Part shown: positions 43,731 to 52,624 of the stretch, piece by piece
Layout: every line of letters begins with the position of its first letter
How positions within the stretch are numbered: the first letter of the stretch is position 1
Source of the DNA: Akkermansiaceae bacterium
GTDB lineage: Bacteria > Verrucomicrobiota > Verrucomicrobiia > Verrucomicrobiales > Akkermansiaceae
Direction of reading: 5' to 3'
DNA length: 64,000 nt
Assembly: GCA_905182405.1 (NCBI GenBank)
Contig: CAJJBQ010000002.1
Span: 806,001-870,000 of the forward strand
Program-made: the position numbers and the translations under genes
Notes under the pieces: generated by a model
Database searches by the model: none
What the model saw: the letters and a program-made list of their open reading frames with translations, nothing else
What the model was told of the DNA's origin: nothing

Positions 43731-45224
43731 CTAATCACCTTTCCGATGCTCGGGGAAATCCTTCGCGTAGCGCTCCAACAAGGCTGGCACATCATTCCCC
43801 ACCAGATAGATCTTGCCACGGATCTGCTTGTTCTCGCCGGGCTGCAATCCGCCGATGCGCAAGTCCGAATGCAGGCAGCGCGCGACGCCTTGGAATAATT
43901 CCTGATACGGCTCCCAGGCCGTCGCAAAGACCAGCTTCTCGTCGCCGCTGAAACAGCCGATCAGGCCGTTGCTCGGCACGGTCGAACTCAGCGGCCGCGG
44001 GTTCACGTCACTGCGCGGCACGCCCTTCGGTGCCCACACTTGGCCCGGCGTGTAGCGCGCCTCTTTCGCCCAGTTTGCGGTCGGCATGCGCGTTAATTTG
44101 CCATCGATGAACACGAAACACTTCGGCAAGTAGTCGTCCAATTGCTCGCGCACTAACTTGGTTCCAAAGCCGGTGAACTCGCCGAGACGCACACAGGGTT
44201 GTGCCCAGTGCGCCTGCGAGACGGTCTGTCTCGGATTGTGGGCATTGAGGGAAAAACTCACCTCGTCCGCGCCGGCGGTGATCGAGTGGTCGACCGTGAC
44301 GCCGTCCACCAGGATGTCGCGCAGCTTGATCACCTTGCCATCGTCGCTGACAGAGATCAGCTCGCTCCTGTGCTTGATCACGGTGTGCTCGACCCAATCG
44401 GCATCGGTCGAACCGGACCGGCAGTATGCCTCGAGGTAGTTGATGCGGATCTCGCCGCCGGGCAGGCGCGCGTCGCGGATCACCAGCCAGTGGCCGTCGC
44501 GCTCCAGCCGGATGCCCGCGCGCTTGTCGGCCTTTTTCTGCGCCAGCTGTTTCTCGATCGCCGGGCGGATGATCCTCGTCCACAGCTTGTAGCCGTCCCT
44601 GTTCAGGTGCAGTTGGTCGTCGCGGAAGAGTTCGGTCTTTGGCGTGCCATCCTCCTTGAGGAACTGTTGCTCCGTGGCGATGAAATGCACATTGTCCTGC
44701 GCCTCGCAGACCGCCTGCATCGCCGCGTTGGCTTTTTTGATCTCGGGCCAGGCCTTCCAGCGGCTCTGTGTCGGTGTGATCGCGATCAGGAACACCGGCG
44801 CCTTGGCGTTTTTCTCGCGCACTGTTTTAACCACATCCGCGTAGAGCGCCGCGACCTCATCAGGCATTAGGTCGCTGTCGTTTTTCCCGACGATGTCGTT
44901 GGCGACAAAGATGGCCACCGCCCTGAACTCGTGCGGGTGCACGATGCGCTCCGCAAACACCGCGAGGTCCTGGAACTTGGCACCGCCATAACCGCGCTGT
45001 ATCACCGGGTGTGGCGCCATATCTTGCGCCAGCGTGCTCCACAGGCGGATGCTCGAACTGCCCATGAAGAGGATCGATTCCGCCGGGTAGTCCGTCGTCC
45101 GGTCGAGTTGCTCGAACTTCTTGATCGTGTCTTCCCACTTCTTTTTGGCAGCGGTTTCATACTTGTCCGCGACTTGCGCATGGGTCGCAGTGAGGCAGAG
45201 TAAAAAAATCAGCAGCTGTTTCAT
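43731..45224 (-). CDS. Secreted SGNH/GDSL hydrolase with extra C-terminal domain
   Basis: ATG 45224 gives a signal peptide (MKQLLIFLLCLTATHAQ); the frame is open further upstream but without export features. The 497-residue protein has an SGNH hydrolase domain (about 45-230) in which ILFMGSSSIRLWS holds the nucleophile Ser block (block I, here GSSS), RGYGGAKFQDL block II, FVANDIVGKND block III and DQLHLNRDGY the Asp-x-x-His pair. A second domain of about 265 residues (GIRLERDGHWLVIRDARLPGGEIRINYLEAYCR to the end) is seen in relatives of this phylum as a separate beta-rich unit. Likely a carbohydrate or acetyl esterase. Confidence 0.82.
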   Translation of the reverse strand: MKQLLIFLLCLTATHAQVADKYETAAKKKWEDTIKKFEQLDRTTDYPAESILFMGSSSIRLWSTLAQDMAPHPVIQRGYGGAKFQDLAVFAERIVHPHEFRAVAIFVANDIVGKNDSDLMPDEVAALYADVVKTVREKNAKAPVFLIAITPTQSRWKAWPEIKKANAAMQAVCEAQDNVHFIATEQQFLKEDGTPKTELFRDDQLHLNRDGYKLWTRIIRPAIEKQLAQKKADKRAGIRLERDGHWLVIRDARLPGGEIRINYLEAYCRSGSTDADWVEHTVIKHRSELISVSDDGKVIKLRDILVDGVTVDHSITAGADEVSFSLNAHNPRQTVSQAHWAQPCVRLGEFTGFGTKLVREQLDDYLPKCFVFIDGKLTRMPTANWAKEARYTPGQVWAPKGVPRSDVNPRPLSSTVPSNGLIGCFSGDEKLVFATAWEPYQELFQGVARCLHSDLRIGGLQPGENKQIRGKIYLVGNDVPALLERYAKDFPEHRKGD

Positions 45225-45338
45225 AGGACAAGTTCTAACACGGATCGGCCTATGCGAGGCAATTAGATATTGCGACCATCCAGTGCAGCGCCTCAGCGCG
45301 GCCGAGCGTGGCCTTTGAGGCAATGCCATTAAGATTAT

Positions 45339-45381
45339 TACTAGGAATTTGCTTTTTGCGTGGGGCGCTTGAGGGCGCCGT
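45339..45381 (-). repeat. Dispersed repeat, copy 10 (inverted, degenerate, partial)
   Basis: ACTAGGAATTTGCTTTTTGCG followed by a changed GGGCGCTTGAGGGCGCCG segment. This is the reverse complement of the right half of the family and the only minus-orientation copy. It faces copy 11 across a 300-bp gene remnant. Confidence 0.75.
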
Positions 45382-45418
45382 TGAAGGAATCGGAGACAGG
45401 GAGAACGGGGGGGATCAG

Positions 45419-45677
45419 CTACGGCCGGGCGATCTCCACCTTGTGAAACTTCCTGTCCCCCGAGGCGTCGAGGTCGGTCACGGTGCGCTCGTCGCCATCG
45501 TCACTCGCGGTGGTGCCGGTCAGGGTGATCCAGCTGGGCGAGAGCAGCGTCGTGCTCGTCATGACCGCGTAGCTGCGGTCGGCCAGGTGCGGGCTGAAGA
45601 TGATGCGCGTCTGCCCCGGCTGGCCGGGCACCGCCTCGAGGCGCTGGTCGAAGAAGGACGCGCCATCCGTCGGCACC
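45419..45677 (-). pseudogene. C-terminal remnant of an exported protein
   Basis: The frame reads DGASFFDQRLEAVPGQPG, RIIFSPHLADRSYAVMTST, TTASDDGDERTVTDLD and ends FHKVEIARP. This is the C-terminal domain that closes many secreted verrucomicrobial proteins (compare the ends of the proteins at 1052 and 45939). It starts at the left edge of repeat copy 11 with no start codon or signal. Base composition is clearly more GC-rich than the neighbours. The parent gene is not identifiable. Confidence 0.55.
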
Positions 45678-45753
45678 AACCCCCTTTCGCCCCACTCCGC
45701 TCCGGTCCAAAGGCACCTTCAAAGCCCTCCCGCCAAAAGCAAATTCCTAGCAG
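45678..45753 (+). repeat. Dispersed 75-bp repeat, copy 11
   Basis: AACCCCCTTTCGCCC to AAGCAAATTCCTAGCAG. Two broken genes leave it in opposite directions: a minus-strand C-terminus on the left and a plus-strand esterase C-terminus on the right. Confidence 0.96.
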
Positions 45754-45754
45754 A

Positions 45755-45913
45755 GCCGAGATCACCAAAATTGCACAAACTCTCCCCAAGACGGGTGTGG
45801 CCTCTTCAACAGGATTCAAGACCATGGACCGCTGGCATTTCGATTCCACAAGCATGATCACCCTCGGCGAACGCTACGCAGCCGAAATGCTCAAACTCCA
45901 GAAAAAGAGGTAA
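45755..45913 (+). pseudogene. C-terminal remnant of a SASA-type esterase
   Basis: The frame, entering directly from the end of repeat copy 11, reads EITKIAQTLPKTGVASSTG, DRWHFDSTSMITLGERYAAE and ends KLQKKR at TAA 45911-45913. The HF-DSTSMITLGERYA pattern is the last helix region of sialate O-acetylesterase-like (SASA) proteins, with the catalytic Asp-x-x-His replaced or embedded in DRWHF. About 200 N-terminal residues including the nucleophile are missing. Confidence 0.6.
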
Positions 45914-45938
45914 TGCCAGTTGCGCCACAGCCGCTTCA

Positions 45939-47924
45939 CTAGTTCCGCTTGATAATAAAAAACGCCTTGGCTGACAGGTCTCCACCCGGATCATCATCCG
46001 CCCTCGGAATCGGGAAGGTATACGATGTGATATTCTCCACCGCATTCGCATCGATTCCGTCATCAATTTCGACGTAATCCGGCCCATTTTGGAAATCAGT
46101 TGTCCAGAGGAGAGCGTAGCTCCGACCCGGCCTGGATGTAAAAGTGAGAGTCACGTTGCCACTCTCGCTATCGTAGTCGATCGACCTAACTTCCAGACTT
46201 AATGCTTTTGACCCTTCGCCGGGAAGCATCGCTGCATTCACTTGCTCGATCGTAAGCGCTTCACCATAAATTCGGACTTCATCAATGGACCCGTTAAAAC
46301 TATTGCCCGGAGCATCATCGACGTCACGGCCGTGACCTCCAATGATCACGTTTAGAGCAGGATTGGTGATGTTATTACCTGCAACTCTTGAGGTTTCCTC
46401 GCCATCGACATAGACGACCTTCTCGGTTCCGTCATACTGCCATGCCACGTGCGTCCAAGTGTCGACCGGGACGACACCCGCATCTGAGATATCCTGAGGA
46501 CCGCCCCAGCCACCGAAGTGAATGTTGGCAACACTATCATCGCGGATACCGTGGTGAAGCTGGGCATTATTACCAGCTCCATCATCCTGACCGAAGACCA
46601 TATGGTCACCGTTGCCGCTTCCGCCGCTCCAATTAATCCAAGCCATCGCGGTGTAGACATCAGCGGCGCCAAATCCGAGATCGGCTCCCGTGAATCCGGT
46701 TTGAATGAGGGCATCATTATCACCGGTCCGGTTTCCGACGAAGGCGGTTCCAAAGGAGGCATCCTTACCGTCACCATAAGTCACGCCACCGGAAGTCATT
46801 CCTTCAGTCGTCAGTGACCCAAGGTTCTCGACGGAGGTTCCGTCCTCAACATCAAAAGAGTAGTAGAGGAGAGGTGCGGGAAGATCTGCAGGATCTGGAA
46901 AACTGCTGGAATCGTTGGGATTACTCCCCTCGACAACTTCAAACCCATCTTTGGCGCCGTCTCCATCGGTGTCTTCCTTGTTCGGGTCGGAGCCTGTCTG
47001 GGTGGCACTCACGAAAATCCCGCTACCATCTTCGAGCCCATCTGCGAGTCCATCTTCATCGGTGTCAGCCACAAGAGGATCGGTTCCAGTTTCGGTCGCG
47101 CTGACAAAGGTGCCTCCTCCATCTTCATTCCCATCCAAAACGCCATCATCGTCGGTGTCATCGTTATTGGGATCGGTCCCTCGGATATATTCTTCCAGAT
47201 TCGTCGAGTTGTCTGAATCCAGATCACCTGCCGAATCGTCGACATTCTTATCAAGAGAATTGGCATCTTCGTAGGCGTCATCCATCCCATCATTGTCGGC
47301 ATCAGTAAGAGTCTCGACTTTGACCGAATCAATCTCCCAGTTTGGATTACCCGGTCCCTTTGCGCCTTCGTCGAAGGCACCCATAAAACGGACCTGAATA
47401 CTGGATCCAGCGTCTACAACGCCCACTTTTGCGATACTCGTAATAAAAGTTCCGTCTCCATATCCAGCGGAATCCGTACTAAACCCATCAAGACCAATCA
47501 AAACATGATTACCGATCAAAGGAAGCGAGTTGGTATACCCATTCTGCGTGAAGGCTGAGGATGGAACATTTGTAAATGCGCCTCCATCAATCGAAATTTG
47601 CAGACCGGCTCCATCCCAATTGCCTCCCTCGATACTGTATCGATGATCAAAGCTCACCTGAATCCCGTGAGTCGTGGGAACTGCAATTGAGGGACTTGTA
47701 ATGGTATTAGTGGCCGGACCAGAATCATCTCCTTCCATCGACCAGGTTCCGCTTGCGGAATTGTAGATGGAATCAATCGGCGTGTTTCCGGTCGCTTCTT
47801 GGACAAAACCACCGTCATTGGCGGCAAAGTCTTCGACAAGTAGGTCGACGGCTCCCGCGGAGGAGACCATCGCAACCGCCAAAAAAGGGGCCACAGGTAG
47901 GTCACAAAATAAATATTTTAACAT
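45939..47924 (-). CDS. Secreted LamG/thrombospondin-type-3 protein
   Basis: 661 residues. A hydrophobic export signal (VAPFLAVAMVSSAGAVD) is followed by a beta-sandwich of about 185 residues (VEDFAANDGGFVQEATG to NWEIDSVKVETL). Next come TSP3 calcium-binding repeats (DADNDGMDDAYED, DTDDDGVLDGNEDGGG, DTDEDGLADGLEDG, DTDGDGAKDGFEV), then a LamG/concanavalin domain (LLYYSFDVEDGTSVEN to NGSIDEVRIYGEALT) and a C-terminal domain ending KAFFIIKRN. It likely binds carbohydrate at the cell surface in a calcium-stabilised form. The LamG part is very close to the first LamG domain of the frameshifted gene at 22369-24725. Monocistronic. Confidence 0.85.
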   Translation of the reverse strand: MLKYLFCDLPVAPFLAVAMVSSAGAVDLLVEDFAANDGGFVQEATGNTPIDSIYNSASGTWSMEGDDSGPATNTITSPSIAVPTTHGIQVSFDHRYSIEGGNWDGAGLQISIDGGAFTNVPSSAFTQNGYTNSLPLIGNHVLIGLDGFSTDSAGYGDGTFITSIAKVGVVDAGSSIQVRFMGAFDEGAKGPGNPNWEIDSVKVETLTDADNDGMDDAYEDANSLDKNVDDSAGDLDSDNSTNLEEYIRGTDPNNDDTDDDGVLDGNEDGGGTFVSATETGTDPLVADTDEDGLADGLEDGSGIFVSATQTGSDPNKEDTDGDGAKDGFEVVEGSNPNDSSSFPDPADLPAPLLYYSFDVEDGTSVENLGSLTTEGMTSGGVTYGDGKDASFGTAFVGNRTGDNDALIQTGFTGADLGFGAADVYTAMAWINWSGGSGNGDHMVFGQDDGAGNNAQLHHGIRDDSVANIHFGGWGGPQDISDAGVVPVDTWTHVAWQYDGTEKVVYVDGEETSRVAGNNITNPALNVIIGGHGRDVDDAPGNSFNGSIDEVRIYGEALTIEQVNAAMLPGEGSKALSLEVRSIDYDSESGNVTLTFTSRPGRSYALLWTTDFQNGPDYVEIDDGIDANAVENITSYTFPIPRADDDPGGDLSAKAFFIIKRN

Positions 47925-48303
47925 AATTACATACTTATTAGAGTAATCACCTTACTAAATAAATATAGCATCCCCGGTCAAGAACCTTCTGATTAAGCAA
48001 AGGGAAAATGAATATTCTCGATGGTTTAATGATCGAGCTTCGAATTGTCTCCCACATCAATCAAGACAAGTTTCTGCGCCCCTCATGAGCTGCCAAGGAA
48101 CCCCCGCCGGAGAGACTCAAAAAGGTCGGGGACTTCTCTCGAAAGTTTCTCGTGTTCAAACAATTGGAGATCCCGAAGACCTAAAAAATCGCCCTCTTTC
48201 CCAAGAAGATCGGCCTTCGTGTTTCCTTGTAGTAAGAAACAGGGCTCAAAGGATCCCGGCATTCGCAGTAATCCTCGGCCTCCAAGATCTTGGCCTTGAT
48301 AAG
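47925..48303 (+). other. 379-bp intergenic stretch
   Basis: It lies upstream of the LamG gene and downstream of the aldolase gene. AT-rich near 47925-48010, where the LamG promoter should be. The rest (48080-48300) has open frames on both strands, including a minus-strand one reading SFEPCFLLQGNTKADLLG, but I recognise nothing and no frame has a supporting start. No repeat copy here. Confidence 0.4.
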
Positions 48304-49209
48304 CTAGCTTGGACAAGTTTGATTCAAGAGAATTTGCGCGGTTTGTTGGACTCGCTCGGCATCGGCGTGATCGAGGCCGCTGAGAAGAGGGAGAGGCGGG
48401 CCGGTTTGGGCGATCCTGACTTCTGCGACAGCTCCATGGAGGACGCGGATGGGGTTGATTTCGTTGCGGAGATCTTCGAGGGGTTGGAAGATTCCGCGGA
48501 TTTTTTCGGCTTGCTCAAGGTCACCGCTGTTGATGGCGGTGAGCATTTTTTGGGAGAGGTCGGGGCGGACACAGACGCAACCGGAGGTGAAGCCGTTGAT
48601 TTTGAATTTGGTGAGGTGAATGATCGCAGGTTGCTCACCGATCCCACTCACGATAAGGCGCGGATCGACAAGTTCGATGAGGCGGGAGAGGTAATCGTCC
48701 TGGGCCGTATCCTTGCGGACAATGGCGTATTTGATCCAGGAGACAAGGCCGTCATCAACAAGGGAGGCCACGGTTTCGGGTTCGAGGTAGCCTTCGAACT
48801 TAATGTAGAGAACTGCAGGTTTTCCAAGGGCTTCGACGAACTTTCGGAAGCCAGCCGCCACTCCATCATCAGTGGTAAGGCCTTGCATGGGCAGGACCAT
48901 GACGGAGGGGAAATCGAAGTCTTGAAGGACTTTGGCTTGATCCATCATGGTGCCGTAAGCCGGACCAACGGAGGGAACGACAAGGGTGCTTTCGGCACTT
49001 TCGGTCGCAATGATTTCTAGCGCGTCTGCGTATTCGCTGGGAGCGATGTGGTAGAAGTTCGCGTTGCCCCCATAGAGGAGGGTGGAGACGCCTCCGGCTT
49101 CGATGTGGCGAATGATTTTGGCGTTTTCCTCGCGATCGATTTTAAGATCGGAATCGCGGGCTAAAGGTGGGACCGCGATGACGGAGGCGTTGAGTTGCTC
49201 GGTTTGCAT
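48304..49209 (-). CDS. Dihydrodipicolinate synthase/aldolase family protein (DapA-like)
   Basis: 301 residues, a single (beta/alpha)8 barrel: VIAVPPLARDSDLKIDREENAKIIRHIEAGGVSTLLYGGNA is the typical N-terminal entry with the GGN-type loop, AVLYIKFEGYL is the strand where family enzymes place the catalytic Tyr region, and VSWIKYAIVRKD holds the Schiff-base Lys. The usual GxKD(S/T) motif is altered, so a specific substrate is not claimed. It lies 20 bp downstream of a sugar-acid dehydratase on the same strand. Together they fit a non-phosphorylative sugar-acid route: dehydration to a 2-keto-3-deoxy acid, then aldol cleavage. The divergent GntP permease supports this. Confidence 0.8.
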   Translation of the reverse strand: MQTEQLNASVIAVPPLARDSDLKIDREENAKIIRHIEAGGVSTLLYGGNANFYHIAPSEYADALEIIATESAESTLVVPSVGPAYGTMMDQAKVLQDFDFPSVMVLPMQGLTTDDGVAAGFRKFVEALGKPAVLYIKFEGYLEPETVASLVDDGLVSWIKYAIVRKDTAQDDYLSRLIELVDPRLIVSGIGEQPAIIHLTKFKINGFTSGCVCVRPDLSQKMLTAINSGDLEQAEKIRGIFQPLEDLRNEINPIRVLHGAVAEVRIAQTGPPLPLLSGLDHADAERVQQTAQILLNQTCPS

Positions 49210-49229
49210 GGTAGCGAAAGATTGTTGGT

Positions 49230-50957
49230 TTAGTGAATTCCGGGCTCGGGGGTGCAGGAGCCGTCGTTGTGGAGGAATTTAAAATCGCAGCCTTCGTTGG
49301 CCTGGGTAATTTCCTCTTCGAAGAGTTTTCCGTAGCCCCGGGAGAAACGTTTTTCGGGAGGCGTCCAGACAGCGCGACGGGTCGCGAGTTCTTCTTCGCT
49401 GACGTGAAGAGTGAGGGCGCGATTGGCGGTATCAAGTTCGATCATGTCGCCGTCCTGCACGAGGGCGAGAGGGCCGCCAACCGAGGCTTCGGGCGAAACG
49501 TGGAGGACGCAAGTCCCGTATGAGGTGCCGGACATGCGGGCATCGGAGACGCGGAGGAGATCGCGGACGCCTTTTTCGAGAAGATACTTTGGAATCGGCA
49601 ACATCCCGGATTCGGGAATACCGGGCGCACCGATGGGGCCGGCGTTTTGCATGACGAGAACGTGCTTCTCGGTGATACCGAGAGCGGGATCGTGGATGCG
49701 TGATTGAACGTCGGGGTAGTCTTTAAAGACGATAGCCGGGCCCTTGTGTTGGAGAAATTCTTCGGTAGCGGCGGCGGTCTTGATGACCGCACCATCGGGG
49801 GCGAGGTTGCCACGGAGAATGGCGGTTCCGCCCTGCTTGGAGAGTGGTTTATCGAGGGGGAAGATGACGTCATCGTTATAAACTTCGGAGCCGTCGAGAC
49901 ATTCGCCGAGGGTCTTTCCGAAGACCGTGGGGACGTCGAGATGGAGAAGGTGTCGGACGCGGTTGAGGAGGCCCGGGAGGCCGCCGGCGTCGAAGAAGTC
50001 GGCCATAACGTATTTGCCGGCCGGTCGAAGATTGGCGAGGACGGGAGTCTTGCGCGAAATCTCGTCGAAGAGCTCAAGCGGAAGATCGACGCGCGCGCGT
50101 TTTGCGAGAGCGGTGATGTGGATGATGGCGTTGGTGGAACCGCCGATGGCCATGTCAGCGGTGATGGCGTTTTCGAAGGACTCGCGCGTGAGGTAGAGAG
50201 AGGGCTTGAGGTCCTCCCAGACCATGTCAACGATGCGGAGTCCACAAGCGGCGGCCATGCGTGAATGCGCGGCGTGAACGGCGGGGATAGACGACGCTCC
50301 GGGGAGAGTGAGGCCGAGGGTCTCGGTGATCGAGGTCATGGTGGAAGCCGTGCCCATCGTCATGCAATGGCCGGGGCCGGGGGTGATGTGGTCTTCGAAA
50401 TCCTCCCAGTCTTCGCAGGAAAGATTACCCGCTCCTCGTTCGGCCCAATACTTCCAGACGTCGGATCCCGAAGCGAGGGGTTCGCCGCGCCAAGAGGCCC
50501 GCATCATCGCTCCGCCAGGCATGAAGATGACAGGGATGTCGACCATGATCGCGCCCATGAGAAGGGCGGGAACGGTTTTATCGCATCCTCCCATCAGGAC
50601 GGCACCATCGATGGGATGGGCGCGAAGGGTTTCCTCGACTTCCATCGCGAGAAGATTGCGATAAAACATCGAGGTGGGCTTCATGAAGGTTTCGCTGAGA
50701 CCCATGACGGGCATTTCAACGGGGTAGCCACCGGCCTGCCAGATGCCACGTTTAATTTCTTCGGCGCGTTGACGAAAGTGAGAGTGGCACGGGAGGAGAT
50801 CGTTCCAGGTGTTGAGAATCGCAATGACCGGCTTGCCCTGGTATTCCTCGTTGTTGATGCCGAGTTGTTTGTGACGGGAACGATGGCCGAAGGAGCGAAG
50901 GTCATCGCGACCGAAGAAGCGGTAGGAGCGAAGTTGATCGGGAGTGAGGCGACTCAT
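49230..50957 (-). CDS. Sugar-acid/dihydroxy-acid dehydratase (IlvD/Edd family)
   Basis: I place the start at ATG 50957 (MSRLTPDQLRSYRFFGRDD); the frame is open beyond but that part overlaps the permease gene. 575 residues. Cluster-ligand cysteines appear in LPCHSHF, MGGCDKTVPALLMG and GPGHCMTMGTASTM, as in the family's iron-sulfur enzymes. Further hallmarks are AIGGSTNAIIHI, GNLAPDGAVIK and DARMSGTSYGTCVLHVSPE. The SYRFFGRDDLRSFGHRSR opening is typical of the arabinonate/xylonate-type dehydratase branch rather than of IlvD of branched-chain amino-acid synthesis. It would convert an aldonic acid to its 2-keto-3-deoxy form, with the adjoining aldolase acting next. Confidence 0.88.
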   Translation of the reverse strand: MSRLTPDQLRSYRFFGRDDLRSFGHRSRHKQLGINNEEYQGKPVIAILNTWNDLLPCHSHFRQRAEEIKRGIWQAGGYPVEMPVMGLSETFMKPTSMFYRNLLAMEVEETLRAHPIDGAVLMGGCDKTVPALLMGAIMVDIPVIFMPGGAMMRASWRGEPLASGSDVWKYWAERGAGNLSCEDWEDFEDHITPGPGHCMTMGTASTMTSITETLGLTLPGASSIPAVHAAHSRMAAACGLRIVDMVWEDLKPSLYLTRESFENAITADMAIGGSTNAIIHITALAKRARVDLPLELFDEISRKTPVLANLRPAGKYVMADFFDAGGLPGLLNRVRHLLHLDVPTVFGKTLGECLDGSEVYNDDVIFPLDKPLSKQGGTAILRGNLAPDGAVIKTAAATEEFLQHKGPAIVFKDYPDVQSRIHDPALGITEKHVLVMQNAGPIGAPGIPESGMLPIPKYLLEKGVRDLLRVSDARMSGTSYGTCVLHVSPEASVGGPLALVQDGDMIELDTANRALTLHVSEEELATRRAVWTPPEKRFSRGYGKLFEEEITQANEGCDFKFLHNDGSCTPEPGIH

Positions 50958-51048
50958 GGTGTCATCGGAGATTGCCGGAAAGAGAGGGTCAGGGAAAGAG
51001 AGGAATTTTTGAATGGCTCCCCCTTGCTCAATTGGAGAGGATGAAGGG

Positions 51049-52356
51049 ATGGGTGCGATTGAAATTTGCCTGGTGGGTTTGGCGGTAGTGATCGTCTCGA
51101 TTCTGTTGCTTCGCTTGCATGCTTTTTTAGGGCTCCTTTTGGGAGCCTTTGTGGTGTCGGTGCTGACTCCCGGAATGGGGACGGAGGCGATGAACCAAGT
51201 GGCGGAAGGATTTGGGGAAGGCTGTCGCAAAATCGGAATTCTCATCGCGCTGGCGGCAATCATTGGACAATGCCTTTTGGTGAGTGGGGCGGCGGAGCGG
51301 ATTGTGCGGGGGCTGCTTTCGCTCTTCGGGGTCAAGCGAGCGCCCTTGGCCTTCCTTGGAAGCGGATTCTTTCTAGGGATTCCGGTCTATTTCGACACCG
51401 TGTTTTATCTCATGCTTCCGCTGGTGCGCTCGTTCGCCCGGACAAATCCCAAGGTCTATCTTCTCGCCCTTCTCAGTGTCGTTGCGGGAGCGAGCATGGC
51501 GCACTCCCTGGTTCCGCCGACCCCGGGGCCATTGTTAGTTGCGGCCCGGCTTGAGGTCAGTTTGGGCGTGCTCATTCCGGCAGGATTACTGCTGGGGCTC
51601 GTTACGATTTCCGTGGGATACGCCTACGCTTACTGGGCGAATGGACGGTTTGAAATCACCTACCAAGAAGGGGATTTTCCCACCGTCGAAAGTGAGACTG
51701 AGAGAGCGCTTCCCGCTTTGGGATGGTCCTTGTTGCCCATTTTGTTGCCTCTCGTTTTAATCAGCGTGGGAACTTTCTTGAAGGTGCAGGGAGAGCTGCC
51801 GGATTGGTTGGCGACCTTGAGTGATAAAAATATCGCAATGGCTCTCGGAGCGGGAGCGGCCATGATTTTGGCCTCGCGATTCTGTAAGTTGAAGAAAGTG
51901 GTTCACGAAGCGCTCTCGAGTGGCGGGGTGATCATTCTCATCACGGCAGCGGGAGCAGCCTTTGGAGCTGTCTTGAAGGATACCGGAATTGGCGGAGAAC
52001 TCTCGGGGAAGGTGGGCGATGGAGGTGGAGTTCTTCTCTTAGCCTTCGTCCTCACCGCGCTCGTCCGTTTCGCACAGGGATCCGCGACGGTGGCGATGGT
52101 GACGGCGGTAGGCATCGTCGCTCCCATGGTGTTAGAGGCTGATCTCGGATTTCACACGGTCTATGTGGCCCTCGCGATCGGTTGCGGTTCGAAGCCCCTT
52201 CCCTGGATGAATGACAGTGGTTTTTGGATCGTCTCCAAGATGTCGGGGATGAATGAAACGGAAACTCTCAAGACCTTCTCGGTGATGCTGTCCTTGATGG
52301 GGGTCGTGGGCTTCGCGGTGGTATGGCTGGCGAGTCTTGTTCTTCCGATGGTTTGA
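51049..52356 (+). CDS. GntP-family gluconate/sugar-acid permease
   Basis: 435 residues from ATG 51049, preceded by a good ribosome site (GAGGATGAAGGG); an upstream in-frame ATG at 51013 gives only polar residues. About twelve hydrophobic helices with GntP motifs: LLLGAFVVSVLTPGMG, FFLGIPVYFDTVFYLMLPL, LVPPTPGPLLVA, AQGSATVAMVTAVGIVAP and CGSKPLPWMNDSGFWIVSKMSG. These proteins import gluconate and related acids by proton symport. The gene diverges from the dehydratase-aldolase pair, with about 90 bp between the starts forming a shared control region. The three genes likely make one uptake-and-breakdown unit. Confidence 0.92.
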   Translation: MGAIEICLVGLAVVIVSILLLRLHAFLGLLLGAFVVSVLTPGMGTEAMNQVAEGFGEGCRKIGILIALAAIIGQCLLVSGAAERIVRGLLSLFGVKRAPLAFLGSGFFLGIPVYFDTVFYLMLPLVRSFARTNPKVYLLALLSVVAGASMAHSLVPPTPGPLLVAARLEVSLGVLIPAGLLLGLVTISVGYAYAYWANGRFEITYQEGDFPTVESETERALPALGWSLLPILLPLVLISVGTFLKVQGELPDWLATLSDKNIAMALGAGAAMILASRFCKLKKVVHEALSSGGVIILITAAGAAFGAVLKDTGIGGELSGKVGDGGGVLLLAFVLTALVRFAQGSATVAMVTAVGIVAPMVLEADLGFHTVYVALAIGCGSKPLPWMNDSGFWIVSKMSGMNETETLKTFSVMLSLMGVVGFAVVWLASLVLPMV

Positions 52357-52448
52357 GCTGTTATGCCGGTGTCCTTTAATCGCCTGGATGCTTCACGAAC
52401 CAGTTCGCGCGGTTGATAGGCACCGAAAAAGAATCGATCCTCACACCC

Positions 52449-52556
52449 ATGAAGCTTCTCTTCGCCCTCTTCCTTTCTATCACGATCCTCAAGGCGGCAC
52501 CCACTTCGAGTCCTCCGATGAAACCCTCAACCGCATCTGGGATTCTCCAAAAAAGT
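52449..52556 (+). pseudogene. 5' remnant of an exported protein, frameshifted
   Basis: ATG 52449 begins a signal peptide (MKLLFALFLSITILKAAP). In the next frame the same DNA reads GGTHFESSDETLNRIWDSPKK, a sequence typical of the first strand of alpha-L-rhamnosidase-like or related six-hairpin glycosidases. A one-base shift between the two parts and the cut by repeat copy 12 at 52557 leave a 35-codon stub. Confidence 0.45.
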
Positions 52557-52623
52557 AACCCCCCCTCCGCTCCGGTCCAAAGGCGGCTTCAAAGCCCTCC
52601 CTCTAAAAGCAAATTCCTAGCAG
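52557..52623 (+). repeat. Dispersed 75-bp repeat, copy 12 (short)
   Basis: AACCCCCCC, lacking the CTTTCGCC block, then CTCCGCTCCGGTCC to CAAATTCCTAGCAG. The central stem is GGCTTCAAAGCC. Different genes are broken on its two sides. Confidence 0.93.
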
Positions 52624-52624
52624 T

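Noticed and set aside
45939..48300. Long open frames opposite the LamG/TSP3 genes and other GC-rich genes
   Set aside because: They lack signal peptides, family motifs and ribosome sites, and mirror the strong codon bias of the real gene on the other strand.
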